A stretch of 64,000 bases of DNA from CAWBAT01 sp963810905 (GTDB lineage: Bacteria > Acidobacteriota > Terriglobia > Versatilivoradales > Versatilivoraceae), in assembly GCA_963810905.1 (NCBI GenBank), contig CAWEPG010000007.1, forward strand, positions 62,001 through 126,000. Direction: 5' to 3'. The stretch's first letter is position 1; each line of letters opens with the position of its first letter. Below are positions 19,234 to 28,866 of the stretch, in pieces. A program made the translations under genes and the position numbers. Below the pieces are notes generated by a model that was given only the letters and a program-made list of their open reading frames with translations, ran no database searches and was not told the DNA's origin.

Positions 19234-20197
19234 GCTATACGTTCTCATCGGAAGTCTAATTGCAATCTGGTGTGGAAACTTCATTGCGCTAAAAGTGTGC
19301 CTAAGGGCAATGTCCCCCTTAGGGGTAACTTCTTTTCGCACAACTGCCGCAGCCCTTATTCTTTACGGGATTCATCGGCTTAAAAAGGATCGACAAGGCA
19401 TCCAAGGTCTCAAGGCCCCTGATGTTGTTTTTTTCTTTAAGCTGGCATTTTTGGGATTGGTCCTGAATCAATTGTTGTTCATCACAGGCCTTCATTTTAC
19501 TACGGTGGCTCACTCGGCGGTCATTGTCACTTTTGGGCCGTTGTTCACCATGATATTTGCTTGGATGCAAGGCCAAGAGAAGCTCACGCCGATTAGGATT
19601 TTGGGCATGAGTTTATCTATTGTTGGAGTGTTCTGTCTTAACCTGGATCATGATTTGAGGTTACATACCGAATATTTGGTTGGAGACCTTCTCACTTTCA
19701 GTGGTTCCGTCGCCTTTGCTTATTACACCGTTCTAAGTAAGGAAGGTTCGGTACGATACGGTCCTGTGCCATCGACGGCTTTTACGTATTTTGCAGGCGC
19801 TTGTATCCTTTTCCCGTTGGGCTTGCCATCGTTTCTCTCCTTTTCCAGTTCTGCCCTCACTTGGAACTTGGTGGCGTCGTTTCTCTATGTTGCCGTAATG
19901 GCATCCGTATTGGCACCCTTAATCTTTTATTATGCCCTTCGTCATATGTCCGCTTCGCGTTTTGCCTCTTTGACCTACCTTCAGCCTGTCGTGACGACGG
20001 TATCGTCCACTTATATCCTCTCCGAAAAGCTGACACCAAACTTTGTGATCGGAGGATGCCTTGTCCTGAGTGGTGTCTTGCTAACACGGCGATCCCGCTA
20101 TCGATTTAGAAGCAAAAAATCGCGAAGAGGCTTATTGGAAAAGGCATTCGAAGGGAAACAGAACGAGAGTTCAGGTGATGTCAACCAAGCACACTGA
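19214..20197 (+). CDS. EamA-family DMT permease
   Basis: 327 residues with ten hydrophobic segments in two EamA repeats, e.g. KLYVLIGSLIAIWCGNFIAL at the N terminus, the first-repeat end SIVGVFCLN, and the second-repeat end VIGGCLVLSGVLLTRR. Drug/metabolite transporters export or import small metabolites. Starts 20 bp inside the amidohydrolase gene, so the three genes from 17006 form a translationally linked unit; it may move the substrate or product of that enzyme (inference). Basic cytoplasmic tail. Confidence 0.82.
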   Translation: MRVAKIKLYVLIGSLIAIWCGNFIALKVCLRAMSPLGVTSFRTTAAALILYGIHRLKKDRQGIQGLKAPDVVFFFKLAFLGLVLNQLLFITGLHFTTVAHSAVIVTFGPLFTMIFAWMQGQEKLTPIRILGMSLSIVGVFCLNLDHDLRLHTEYLVGDLLTFSGSVAFAYYTVLSKEGSVRYGPVPSTAFTYFAGACILFPLGLPSFLSFSSSALTWNLVASFLYVAVMASVLAPLIFYYALRHMSASRFASLTYLQPVVTTVSSTYILSEKLTPNFVIGGCLVLSGVLLTRRSRYRFRSKKSRRGLLEKAFEGKQNESSGDVNQAH

Positions 20198-20338
20198 GTT
20201 GAGAGGCGTCTCGAATATCAAGAAAAAAATGGTTTTTGCATGTCGAAAAAGTTATTGCCTAATTCAATCTTTGAGTCTATATTCTCCACAGTCTTTCGAA
20301 GAAGCTCACCTTTAATTCCTCGTGCCTGAGGGAGCAAA

Positions 20339-20575
20339 ATGGAAATCCAGAAACATAGCCGCGAGACATCTTCTCCAATTCAAACTCCGGGTCAGCGATT
20401 TGAAGAACAGTTAAGAGACGTTATCATAAGCCACCTCGACATGTTGTCGCAGGACGGCAAAGAAAAGGTTCTTGAATTCATCAATGCTTTAACGGATCTG
20501 GAAGAAAGAAAACAGGAATTCAATCGCCGCCAGGGGCTACTTTACAATTGGGGGTCAGATGATTCTAGAGTATGA
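20339..20575 (+). CDS. small hypothetical protein
   Basis: 78 residues, charged and mainly helical (LRDVIISHLDMLSQDGKEKV, then LEERKQEFNRRQ). GAGGGAG 5 nt before the ATG is a good ribosome site, which is the main support for coding. No domain recognised. Confidence 0.5.
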   Translation: MEIQKHSRETSSPIQTPGQRFEEQLRDVIISHLDMLSQDGKEKVLEFINALTDLEERKQEFNRRQGLLYNWGSDDSRV

Positions 20576-20729
20576 GAGCCAGCATGGAAAAGTCATGCGC
20601 TTTCGTTGCAGTAGTAAATTGTGTCCATAGGGATTACGATAAATTTGTCGTCTGGTCGCTTTTATTTTCATCGGCTGTTCTTGCAAATTGCTGAACCCAC
20701 CTTTTTCCCCGATTTTCTTTGAGATCGGG

Positions 20730-22466
20730 ATGAATCTGAAACCCCTGCTTTTCAAAAAGAAAAAACTGACGCACTATCTGCACCAGTTCACAATTTCGGC
20801 CGGTCTTTTAGGATTAATCCCATTTCCTTCCATATCGTTCGCCGCTAATTCCATTCGAGTGAATTACACGATCGAATGTGAAAATCCCGCTACCCACAAA
20901 CTCAAGATCCGAGCCAAGATTCAGGGATTGCCTGCCGAAGAAATCCCACTATTGCTTCCCGATTCCCATGTCACGGGGCTCGAACTCTTGACTGTCGAAG
21001 GAGGGGGTGAGAAGGAAACAGAGGCACTTCAAGACTTATCAGAGGGTCCATTGGGGAGAAATGTCCTCTTAAGAGGAAAGCCTTCAGAAACCCTATCCGT
21101 GAAGTACCAAATCACTCTCAGCGACCGTCTTTCCGGTGATCGGCACAGCTTTGGGGATGGCAAACGATTCCTCATTTATGCTTCAGATCTTTTGCTGGGA
21201 TTTGGCGAACGTGAAGTGCGCGCGGGAATTTCCTTCGAATTGCCTCCAGCCTGGATTGTCTTGGCAAATACAAAGGAGACGGGGAAAGGGCTGTTTATCG
21301 TGGGGGGCAAGCAGGAGGCGATCTTTTATCTTGGGTCGGCTGCCGGTCAGCAGCGCGCTTTTGGGCGCACCGAAGTCACTTGGGTCATTGAACCTGGATG
21401 GGCGGATAGTGAAGAGAACATTATTAGCATTCTGCAGCGTCAAATTTCGTTCCATGAGAAGACGTTTCAGGATGCAAAAAGTGGATCCCTTTTTATAGCC
21501 CTGCTTGAGTCAACCCAAAAAGCAGGGGATCTAAAAATCGTGACCCTTGAAAATTCACTAGGTGTTATTGCTTCAGCGTCGCCTGCAGCCCTTAAGGCCG
21601 CAGGATTCGAAGAGAGGTTACGACGCGAAGTCTCAATAGGTCTCATGCAATGCTTTTTCCCAACCCTTCGAAATTCGAAAGAGTCGACGGCAGAATCCTT
21701 CATCCTGGAATACCTGTTGCTCAAGACTGACTTGAAGACGGGAGTTCTGCCTAAAGAGCTGTTCCTCCAAACCATCGCAGTGGGATTTGGAATGACCTCC
21801 GAATCGGGCGGCCGATCTCCCAAACGATCGAGCGCTTTGTCCCAAAAGTCTGTTGCGCGAGTCGTTTTAAGCAAAGAGGAAAAAATCTCAAACCTGTTCC
21901 TCCTCGATTTGCTTCTCGGGTTCTATGGGAGATCGACGAATTCTCTGGAGCAGCTGTTACGTATGAAAGCAAGCTCCGTGGCCTTTGAGAAGATTGTTGA
22001 AGGGGATCCCCCCCGGAGTCTTTTGCACGATACTGGATTTCTCGTCCAGCAGAAAATTGTTTTTCCCAAGGGCGATGCGGATGACATTTCTAAAAGGTTG
22101 AAGCCCTTTGGACTCGTATTTGAAATGAAAGAATTGGGGGGATGGTCATTCGAACTCAATGAAAATTTTCAGGTTGAGCGGATCAAAAAAAATACGGAGG
22201 GAGATGACAGAGGTCTTTGGCTGGGTGACAAAATTATCGCGATTAATGATCAACGGATTCTGAGACCTGTTGATTTAGTCAAGTGCCGGAGTGAGATGCG
22301 TCCGGGGGATGAAATTACGCTGCTTATTGAACGAAGCGGCGAAGTTCAAAAGATCAAACAACGTGTGAGTCGGGAGACATTTGTTAGGCTCGAACCCAAT
22401 CGTCTATCAGACCTAGACAAGCAAGAAAAACTCGAGGCATTTTGGAGCCGAGAGTATGACCAGTAG
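20730..22466 (+). CDS. exported M61-like protein with PDZ domain, probably not a peptidase
   Basis: 578 residues from ATG 20730, which places a signal peptide (KKLTHYLHQFTISAGLLGLI..SISFAA) at the N terminus; the frame also opens at 20688. The N-terminal beta-rich region (about 45-220) and helical middle resemble M61 glycyl aminopeptidases, but where the zinc motif HExxH is expected I find REVSI (in LRREVSIGLMQCFF). The last ~90 residues are a PDZ domain (LGDKIIAINDQRIL..RPGDEITLLIER). The M61 relation is an inference; the PDZ is clear. A binding or chaperone role in the periplasm would fit. Confidence 0.7.
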   Translation: MNLKPLLFKKKKLTHYLHQFTISAGLLGLIPFPSISFAANSIRVNYTIECENPATHKLKIRAKIQGLPAEEIPLLLPDSHVTGLELLTVEGGGEKETEALQDLSEGPLGRNVLLRGKPSETLSVKYQITLSDRLSGDRHSFGDGKRFLIYASDLLLGFGEREVRAGISFELPPAWIVLANTKETGKGLFIVGGKQEAIFYLGSAAGQQRAFGRTEVTWVIEPGWADSEENIISILQRQISFHEKTFQDAKSGSLFIALLESTQKAGDLKIVTLENSLGVIASASPAALKAAGFEERLRREVSIGLMQCFFPTLRNSKESTAESFILEYLLLKTDLKTGVLPKELFLQTIAVGFGMTSESGGRSPKRSSALSQKSVARVVLSKEEKISNLFLLDLLLGFYGRSTNSLEQLLRMKASSVAFEKIVEGDPPRSLLHDTGFLVQQKIVFPKGDADDISKRLKPFGLVFEMKELGGWSFELNENFQVERIKKNTEGDDRGLWLGDKIIAINDQRILRPVDLVKCRSEMRPGDEITLLIERSGEVQKIKQRVSRETFVRLEPNRLSDLDKQEKLEAFWSREYDQ

Positions 22467-22674
22467 ATTAAAGTGAAATGTAGAGCTGCGATTTTGAAAT
22501 CCCGATAAATTGGAGGGAGTCACGGCCCCGCTTTTCGAGGAAGGGGGTACTGGATTCAGCTCCATTTCCGATGAGCGGAGGATGGAAAGTTAACGAGAGA
22601 CTGAAACTAAAGGGGATTTTGGAGCGGAAGACTCAACCCCCTCAGAGATTTTGGGATACGGTCAAAAAGTGCTA

Positions 22675-24549
22675 ATGTCTTTTATAGAAAAGGCAGAGAA
22701 GAAGGTTAAGGGGAAAGCCTTTTTCAGTCGTAACATAGCGTCAATGGGTGACATAAACAAAATGACATTTACGGGAGAATCGGTACATCCTCCTGCGATT
22801 AGTGAAGAAGAACGGCGCATCGAGGCAGAAATCTCGAGGAGACTCAATCTCTTCAATGAGATTGGTCGCGTAGTGCTTTCGGCACTAGACCAGGATGAGA
22901 TTTACAAAGTGGCAGTGGATGCGATCCGCTTTGCCATGGGATTCCGGCATGTGGCCGTCTTTTTGATCGATTACCAATATTCGGATCTGGTTTTGAAGGC
23001 CCAAAGCGGAGAATTTATTGGTGTGATCCCAGCGCATTTCAGGAAGAATCTGAATGCCGGTCTCCTGGGAAGGTGTGCCCGGACAGGAGAGGTGCAAATT
23101 GTAGCCGTCTCCAAAGAAAATCTGGATGAAACGCTAGTCGGTCAGCCTGTGCGGGAAGTCTATGTTCCAGTCAATATTGCAGGAGAGCCCTTTGCGGTTC
23201 TATACGTCGCGTGTGACTTGTCAATGAGTGTGCGATCTGTCCAAATCTCTGAGATTCAGACCGTCGCCGGTCAATTGGGGATCGCGATTGAAAATGCCCG
23301 GCTTTTTAGTGAGGTCAACCAAACACAGCGAGATTTGGGGCTATTGCTTGATTCCAGTAAAGACTTAAATTCCTCGCTCGAATTGAATTCGATCATCGAC
23401 GGGTTGGCTTACCGACTCATGGAAATTATTTCTGACTCGCGGCTTGCTGTCATTCAATGCCAGGATCAAGAACGCGCAACCCTTAAGCGCTATTACAGTA
23501 AAGCGAGCATTGAAAATAAGAACTATTCCGTTTTCAACGTTCGAATATCCGATCATCCTGAACTGTCTGAACCCTTGATGACGCGCAAAGCGACAGTGAC
23601 GTTTCATACGGATAGTAGCATTCTTCCCAGGAATGTTGCGGACCAACTGAAATCGACGGAACCGACACCGTTTCTTGTTATTCCATTGATTGCCAAGGAG
23701 GCCCTGGTTGGGTTCATTGTCGTCAACAAATTTGGATTCCGACGCTCTTTTAGCGAAAAAGAGGTTGGAATTTGTCAGGCTCTAGCTAACCTGGCGTCGA
23801 TCTCTTTGCACAATGGGAATTTGTTTGGACAGATTAATGACGCTAACGAGCAACTCAAGAAACTCAGTAACCTTAAATCGGACTTGTTACATATCATTTC
23901 TCATGATCTGAAATCTCCGCTTACCGTTATCTCTGGGTATGCAGAGATTCTGGTGGACGGCCCGGATCGATTAGGTGAAAACTGGAGTTCCATTTTACAA
24001 GAGATCGTGTCCCAGACCCGGATGATGGCCCGCTTGATCGAAGATACTCTGGCCATCTCAAAGATTGAGTCTGGGATCATTGAATTGAACCTGGAAGACG
24101 TCGACATTATTAATCCGATTGAGAATCTGGTGGCCATCCATCAACATGAGACGCCGATTACAAAGAGCCTAGCTAAAGATCTTCCGAATGTGCGCGCAGA
24201 CAAACTCAGATTGCACGAAATTCTGGATAATTTGCTCACCAATGCCATCAAGTACTCGAATGCGGGTAAAGAAATCGTCGTCTCGACTCAAGCGGATTGG
24301 TCTGCCCGCTGTGTTGTAATCAGCGTGCGGGATCACGGGTTTGGGATACCCAAAGAGGAGATGCCGAACCTTTTCAAGAAATTTTATCGAATCAAGAATG
24401 AGGCGTCTCGTAACATTCGCGGAACGGGTTTAGGACTTTACATCGTCAAACAGATGGTTGAAGCTCATTCAGGGAAGATTTGGGTTGAAAGTGAACCCAA
24501 TGCCGGGAGTACTTTTTCATTCACACTCCCATTTGCCGACAACACCTAA
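22675..24549 (+). CDS. double-GAF sensor histidine kinase, cytoplasmic
   Basis: 624 residues from ATG 22675 (a TTG at 22651 is also in frame; neither has a strong ribosome site). No membrane segment. Two GAF domains (about 50-205 and 225-385; AIRFAMGFRHVAVFLIDYQ, PFLVIPLIAKEALVGFIVV) lead by a helix to HisKA with H-box ISHDLKSPLTVISGY. The ATPase has DNLLTNAIKYS (N), DHGFGIPKEE (G1), KKFYRI (F) and GTGLGLYIV (G2). GAF domains suggest a small-ligand or redox input. No receiver gene is adjacent; rlpA follows 94 bp later. Confidence 0.88.
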   Translation: MSFIEKAEKKVKGKAFFSRNIASMGDINKMTFTGESVHPPAISEEERRIEAEISRRLNLFNEIGRVVLSALDQDEIYKVAVDAIRFAMGFRHVAVFLIDYQYSDLVLKAQSGEFIGVIPAHFRKNLNAGLLGRCARTGEVQIVAVSKENLDETLVGQPVREVYVPVNIAGEPFAVLYVACDLSMSVRSVQISEIQTVAGQLGIAIENARLFSEVNQTQRDLGLLLDSSKDLNSSLELNSIIDGLAYRLMEIISDSRLAVIQCQDQERATLKRYYSKASIENKNYSVFNVRISDHPELSEPLMTRKATVTFHTDSSILPRNVADQLKSTEPTPFLVIPLIAKEALVGFIVVNKFGFRRSFSEKEVGICQALANLASISLHNGNLFGQINDANEQLKKLSNLKSDLLHIISHDLKSPLTVISGYAEILVDGPDRLGENWSSILQEIVSQTRMMARLIEDTLAISKIESGIIELNLEDVDIINPIENLVAIHQHETPITKSLAKDLPNVRADKLRLHEILDNLLTNAIKYSNAGKEIVVSTQADWSARCVVISVRDHGFGIPKEEMPNLFKKFYRIKNEASRNIRGTGLGLYIVKQMVEAHSGKIWVESEPNAGSTFSFTLPFADNT

Positions 24550-24643
24550 TCGGGCAAAGGGTTCATCGTTGATCTCGCTCAACTCTAACCACCCGTAACT
24601 CTAAGGAACCACAGGTCATCTCCCTTCACCAGTTAACACTTGA

Positions 24644-25309
24644 ATGAAAGAAAATAAGATCGTTTTCCTGATAATCCTATTCCTTTGTGGACTTCCCGTC
24701 GGCTGCAGCAAGAAGAAGGTTCATGTGAGTACGCCTGTTGGTACGACTCCTGGAGGGGCCAGCGAAACGCTTGAAGATCCCGTGGGTTATGCTTCTTGGT
24801 ATGGAGATCCGTATCATGGGCGGCGTACGTCCAATGGCGAAATCTACAATAAGTTTGAAATGACGGCAGCACATCGCACGCTGCCTTTTGATTCGGTCGT
24901 AAAGGTCAATAATCTTGAGAACGGAAAGGAAACTACTGTCAGGATTAACGATCGAGGGCCCTTTGTGAAAGATCGAATCATTGATCTTTCTTATTCTGCC
25001 GCTCGATCGATTGACATGGTTGGGCCAGGGACTGCGAAGGTGCGCTTGGAGCTGCTGAAGGTGGTTCCGAACCCTTATCCGATTTCCATCCAGGTAGGAT
25101 CATTCCGTGAGAAGGTCAATGCCGTCAAGTTACAACGGGAGCTCAGTCAGAAGTATTCGCCAGTCGTCGTGGAAGAATACAAGAGTCATGACGGAAAGTT
25201 GTTCCGTGTGATGGTCGGAAGATTCAAGAATGAGCAAGAAGCCCGGCAGACAAGAAACGATCTCCGAAAGCTTGATCTTAATGGATTGATGGTTCGGTTG
25301 GAAAAATAG
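24644..25309 (+). CDS. rlpA: RlpA-like septal lipoprotein
   Basis: 221 residues. Lipoprotein signal with lipobox LPVGC (Cys about residue 21). Residues ~46-135 form the double-psi beta-barrel of RlpA: GYASWYGDPYHGRRTSNGE, MTAAHRTLPF, VRINDRGPF, with the active-site Asp in NDRGPF. The C-terminal ~70 residues are a SPOR domain (ISIQVGSFREKVNAVKL, LFRVMVGRFKNEQEA) that binds denuded septal peptidoglycan. RlpA cleaves naked glycan strands in some species. Its 3' end overlaps the convergent lipA by 32 bp. Confidence 0.9.
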   Translation: MKENKIVFLIILFLCGLPVGCSKKKVHVSTPVGTTPGGASETLEDPVGYASWYGDPYHGRRTSNGEIYNKFEMTAAHRTLPFDSVVKVNNLENGKETTVRINDRGPFVKDRIIDLSYSAARSIDMVGPGTAKVRLELLKVVPNPYPISIQVGSFREKVNAVKLQRELSQKYSPVVVEEYKSHDGKLFRVMVGRFKNEQEARQTRNDLRKLDLNGLMVRLEK

Positions 25310-26219
25310 GGAAAGGATTTGAAGTATTCCGGGTCAGCAATTCATCTACTTGCTCGGCGGCATGATAGGAACTTCGAACCAATGGTCCGGATTCAACGTG
25401 TGGTATCCCTTTGCTTTCGCCGATTTGCTTCAATTCCTTGAACTCGTCGGGGTGATAATGCTTTATAAGAGGGAGATGTTTCAAGGAGGGTCTTAGATAC
25501 TGGCCGATGGTTAAGATATCGACTCCTACCCCCAAAACGTCATCCATTCCCCTATAAATTTCTTCAATCTCCTCTCCTAAACCCAACATGAAACCGGCTT
25601 TTGTAGTCATTGTGGCTGACATTCTCTTGGAGTGATGCAACAACTCCAACGATAGCTTGTAAGAGGATTTTGGTTTAACTTTGGGGTAAAGGCGCGGAAC
25701 TGTATCCAAGTTATGGGCCAATACGTCTGGGGCCGCCTTGATGACATTTTCGAGATTGCGCAGAGATGACTTAAAGTCAGGAACCAGTACTTCGACTTTT
25801 GTGGCTGGACTAATTTCGTGGATCCTTCGGATCGTCTCCGCAAAGACATGAGAACCTTCATCTTCAAGGTCATCGCGATCCACCGACGTAATGACGGCAT
25901 GTCGTAATTTCAAGATCTGTACGGCCTTGGCGACGCGCAACGGTTCATCCAGATCGTAATTGAGGGGCCGCCCGGTCTTGACAGCACAGAAGCCACAACG
26001 CCGCGTACAAATATTCCCCAGGATCATGAAAGTAGCCGTCCCCTTATCCCAACATTCTCCAATATTGGGACAATGGGCACTCTCACAGACCGTATGCAAA
26101 GAGTGATTTTTCACAAGCTGCTTCAAATGGTGGAAATTCTTACCGCCTGGGAAGCGAACTCGCAACCACTCTGGATGCCTGGAAAATCGAATGTTTGTTT
26201 TATCCATAATCCGATTCAC
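25278..26219 (-). CDS. lipA: lipoyl synthase
   Basis: 313 residues. Radical-SAM enzyme that inserts two sulfurs into octanoyl groups on lipoyl carrier proteins. The auxiliary cluster ligands are in CESAHCPNIGEC, the SAM cluster in CTRRCGFC (Cys-x3-Cys-x2-Cys), and the conserved RSSYH near the C terminus supplies the serine ligand to the auxiliary cluster. Translation may start at the second Met (26207, MDKTNIRF). No lipB is adjacent. Tail-to-tail overlap with rlpA. Confidence 0.95.
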   Translation of the reverse strand: MNRIMDKTNIRFSRHPEWLRVRFPGGKNFHHLKQLVKNHSLHTVCESAHCPNIGECWDKGTATFMILGNICTRRCGFCAVKTGRPLNYDLDEPLRVAKAVQILKLRHAVITSVDRDDLEDEGSHVFAETIRRIHEISPATKVEVLVPDFKSSLRNLENVIKAAPDVLAHNLDTVPRLYPKVKPKSSYKLSLELLHHSKRMSATMTTKAGFMLGLGEEIEEIYRGMDDVLGVGVDILTIGQYLRPSLKHLPLIKHYHPDEFKELKQIGESKGIPHVESGPLVRSSYHAAEQVDELLTRNTSNPFPIFPTEPSIH

Positions 26220-26360
26220 TGTTCTCCCGAGAAGCCGTCCTCACTAGGTGGCTATCGGGACCAAGGAATTATTAGGTAAACTCAGATGAATAGCAAGTCG
26301 AACCCGGACCGTGCTTTCTCAACCCAGGCGGGGATGCCTTCACTCCCATTCGGCTGATCC

Positions 26361-27770
26361 CTAACTTGAAATTTCCTCCAGCATTAAGGCATTTGTCTTT
26401 GGCCCGATCAATCCAACGAGCAGCGCTACACCTACCATAGCGGCCCCCATGAAGAGAAATACGGCAAGTACGCCTTCCACCATGAGATACCCTATAAGAT
26501 AGGTTGAAAATATTGCGCTCAGCCGGCTCCAGCTATAGGTGAAGCCCACTCCGGTAGCTCGGGCCCTGGTCGGAAATAATTCAGCTTGATAGGCATGGAG
26601 GACTGCAGAAAACCAATAACTGAAAATCGTAATTAATGCACCCGCCGTAACGATCGCCAGAGGACTTTCCACAAAAGGGAAGGCCAACCCGGAAATGGCC
26701 ATGGACAAAGATAAAAGAACAATGACTCGTTTCCGCTCAAATCTTTCTGCGGTATAAACGGAGATCAAAGGACCGATCGGGCTAACCAGTGCGATCAGAA
26801 AGCTGTATTCGAGCGACTGATGAAGGCTCCTACCTTGTTTGAGAAAGAACGTAGGCGCCCAATTGGCGAATCCGTAAATTCCAATTGTTTGGAGTAAATG
26901 AAAAATCATCAGCATGATGGTTCTTCGTCGGTAAACTTTCCCCCAAAGTTCACGGAAGGGCATTCGAGAAGGGCTCAGCGCTTTCACGGGTGGCAAGGCC
27001 GGGAGTTGGGTGCCTATTTCCTGAGAAACATACGATTCGATGTTCCGCATAATCTCATTGGCTTTGGCATATTTGCCTCTCGATTCAAGCCAACGGGGGG
27101 ATTCTGGCAGCCGTCGCCGAAGGTACCACACAAATAGGGACCCAATGGCCCCGATAATCATGACCCAGCGCCATCCGTCTAGAATCCAGTGTGTTGGAGT
27201 GAGGAGCTTTGAAAGAAGAGCGACGACCGGAATTGCGGTAAATCCAACCAACTGAGTAATCGCTATATAGCGGCCGCGCGAATGGCTGGGTAACATCTCA
27301 GTCACGTACGTGTCAATGACCACCAATTCTGCCCCGATGCCTATGCCGGATAGGCCTCGCCAGAGAATCAGCCCCCAAGCGGAAGAAGCAAATGCTCCCA
27401 TTAAGGTGCAAAAAGAATAAATCAGCAACATGAATAGAAACGAAGTCCGCCTTCCGAAGCGATCACTTCCCATCCCGAAGAAAATGGTTCCAACAAACAT
27501 TCCCAAAAAGCCTGCCGCGAGCATATGGCTGAACTGGTGGAGAGACAGCATTCCGGAATCTTGCAGGGCAGCGCCGATGTAAGCCATCATAAAGATGTCA
27601 TAGAAATCAAACCACCCTCCCAATGAGATCAAAGCAATGAATTTTCGATGAAAACTGCAGAGTGGCAAGCGTTCCAATCGGGCAGCAACGGAGAACGCCG
27701 AGTTCTCGTCTCCTCCGGTGGAATTTCCCGAGCGGATATTCTTAGTGGAGAGTGTTTGTGTGAAAATCAT
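26361..27770 (-). CDS. MFS transporter, metabolite:H+ symporter type
   Basis: 469 residues with 12 predicted membrane helices. The loop 2-3 motif A is GMGSDRFGRR, and helix 1 begins GGWFDFYDIFMMAYIGAAL, a pattern of the sugar/aromatic acid:H+ symporter branch (Asp in the helix). A 40-residue polar N-terminal tail precedes helix 1. Substrate unknown. Divergent from the DMT permease gene at 27892. Confidence 0.82.
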   Translation of the reverse strand: MIFTQTLSTKNIRSGNSTGGDENSAFSVAARLERLPLCSFHRKFIALISLGGWFDFYDIFMMAYIGAALQDSGMLSLHQFSHMLAAGFLGMFVGTIFFGMGSDRFGRRTSFLFMLLIYSFCTLMGAFASSAWGLILWRGLSGIGIGAELVVIDTYVTEMLPSHSRGRYIAITQLVGFTAIPVVALLSKLLTPTHWILDGWRWVMIIGAIGSLFVWYLRRRLPESPRWLESRGKYAKANEIMRNIESYVSQEIGTQLPALPPVKALSPSRMPFRELWGKVYRRRTIMLMIFHLLQTIGIYGFANWAPTFFLKQGRSLHQSLEYSFLIALVSPIGPLISVYTAERFERKRVIVLLSLSMAISGLAFPFVESPLAIVTAGALITIFSYWFSAVLHAYQAELFPTRARATGVGFTYSWSRLSAIFSTYLIGYLMVEGVLAVFLFMGAAMVGVALLVGLIGPKTNALMLEEISS

Positions 27771-27891
27771 TTTGGAAATTTAAATTCAGAATCAAGAATC
27801 GTCGTTGACCTTGAGCGAAAAGGTTAATTAAGCTCTACCAGGCGCAGGACAGGCTCCGTGGTAACTCGGCCTTCGCTCCACCTCTAATCAA

Positions 27892-28758
27892 ATGACCCAA
27901 CGGGCTCGATCGGAACTCATCTTAGTCCTTTGTACTTTAATATGGGCAGCAACATTCCCGGTCGCCAAACAGGGTCTGCGGGACGCCTCTCCAATCGTTT
28001 TTATTACGCTTAGATTCTGGATCGCTCTCATCATCCTATACCCTTTCTGCCACTCGGAGGTCCTCCGCATGAGCGGCAGAACGGCGAAACGTGGGGCAAT
28101 TTTAGGGATTATTTTGTTTGCCGGATTTCTAACTCAAACAGTGGGCCTTCAATTTACGACAGCCTCCAAGTCTGCTTTCATTACCGGTCTGCTCGTTGTT
28201 TTCACACCAATTTTCCAGTGGATCCTTGAGGGCCAGCCCCCTAAAGCAGGGAACATCGTCGGAGTGGTTTTGGTGTCGTGCGGACTTTTTCTGTTAACCG
28301 CCCCTCAAGGAGCCGGATTTAATGTCGGCGACGCCCTGAACTTCGGAGCTGCCTTGTTCTACGCGCTCTACCTCGTCTATCTCGATATCATTACACGCGC
28401 TCACTCTATCTTACAGCTGACATTCTTGCAGATCGGGGTCACAGCGTTACTGGCCAGCAGTTCATCAATTGTTCTCGAGAAACCATACCTTCATTGGACG
28501 CCGAATCTATTCCTGGCCTTAGGGTATCTCTCAGTCTTGGCTACTTTGCTGGCTTTGTATCTCATTACAAAATACCAGAGGCACACGACCCCGACCCGGT
28601 CCGCCGTCATTTTCTCTTTGGAGCCACTTTTTGCAGCCATATTTTCTTATTTGCTATTAGATGAGAAATTAGGGATGGTGGGGCTTGCAGGTGGAGGCAT
28701 CATTTTGACAGGACTTCTCGTTTCCGAACTCTCCGACATCCTATTCAAAAAGAAATAA
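27892..28758 (+). CDS. EamA-family DMT permease
   Basis: 288 residues, ten hydrophobic segments in two EamA repeats (LILVLCTLIWAATFPVAKQG; second half FSLEPLFAAIFSYLLLDEKL). The pattern LCTLIWAATFPVAK and TTASKSAFITGLLVVFTP are typical of the RhaT/YdcZ-like DMT exporters. Not closely alike to the DMT permease at 19214. Substrate unknown. Confidence 0.82.
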   Translation: MTQRARSELILVLCTLIWAATFPVAKQGLRDASPIVFITLRFWIALIILYPFCHSEVLRMSGRTAKRGAILGIILFAGFLTQTVGLQFTTASKSAFITGLLVVFTPIFQWILEGQPPKAGNIVGVVLVSCGLFLLTAPQGAGFNVGDALNFGAALFYALYLVYLDIITRAHSILQLTFLQIGVTALLASSSSIVLEKPYLHWTPNLFLALGYLSVLATLLALYLITKYQRHTTPTRSAVIFSLEPLFAAIFSYLLLDEKLGMVGLAGGGIILTGLLVSELSDILFKKK

Positions 28759-28866
28759 GACTTGTTCGCACTCTAGAAATACTTCAAGGAAAATACATCT
28801 TGAGCCTGTCTCGGGCTTAACAAGGGGAATGAGCAAGTGTCCAATCTGCTCTCCGCTCCGGGAAGT

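Noticed and set aside
22467..22650. G-rich leader ahead of the GAF kinase as a riboswitch
   Set aside because: No recognisable aptamer blocks and no terminator.
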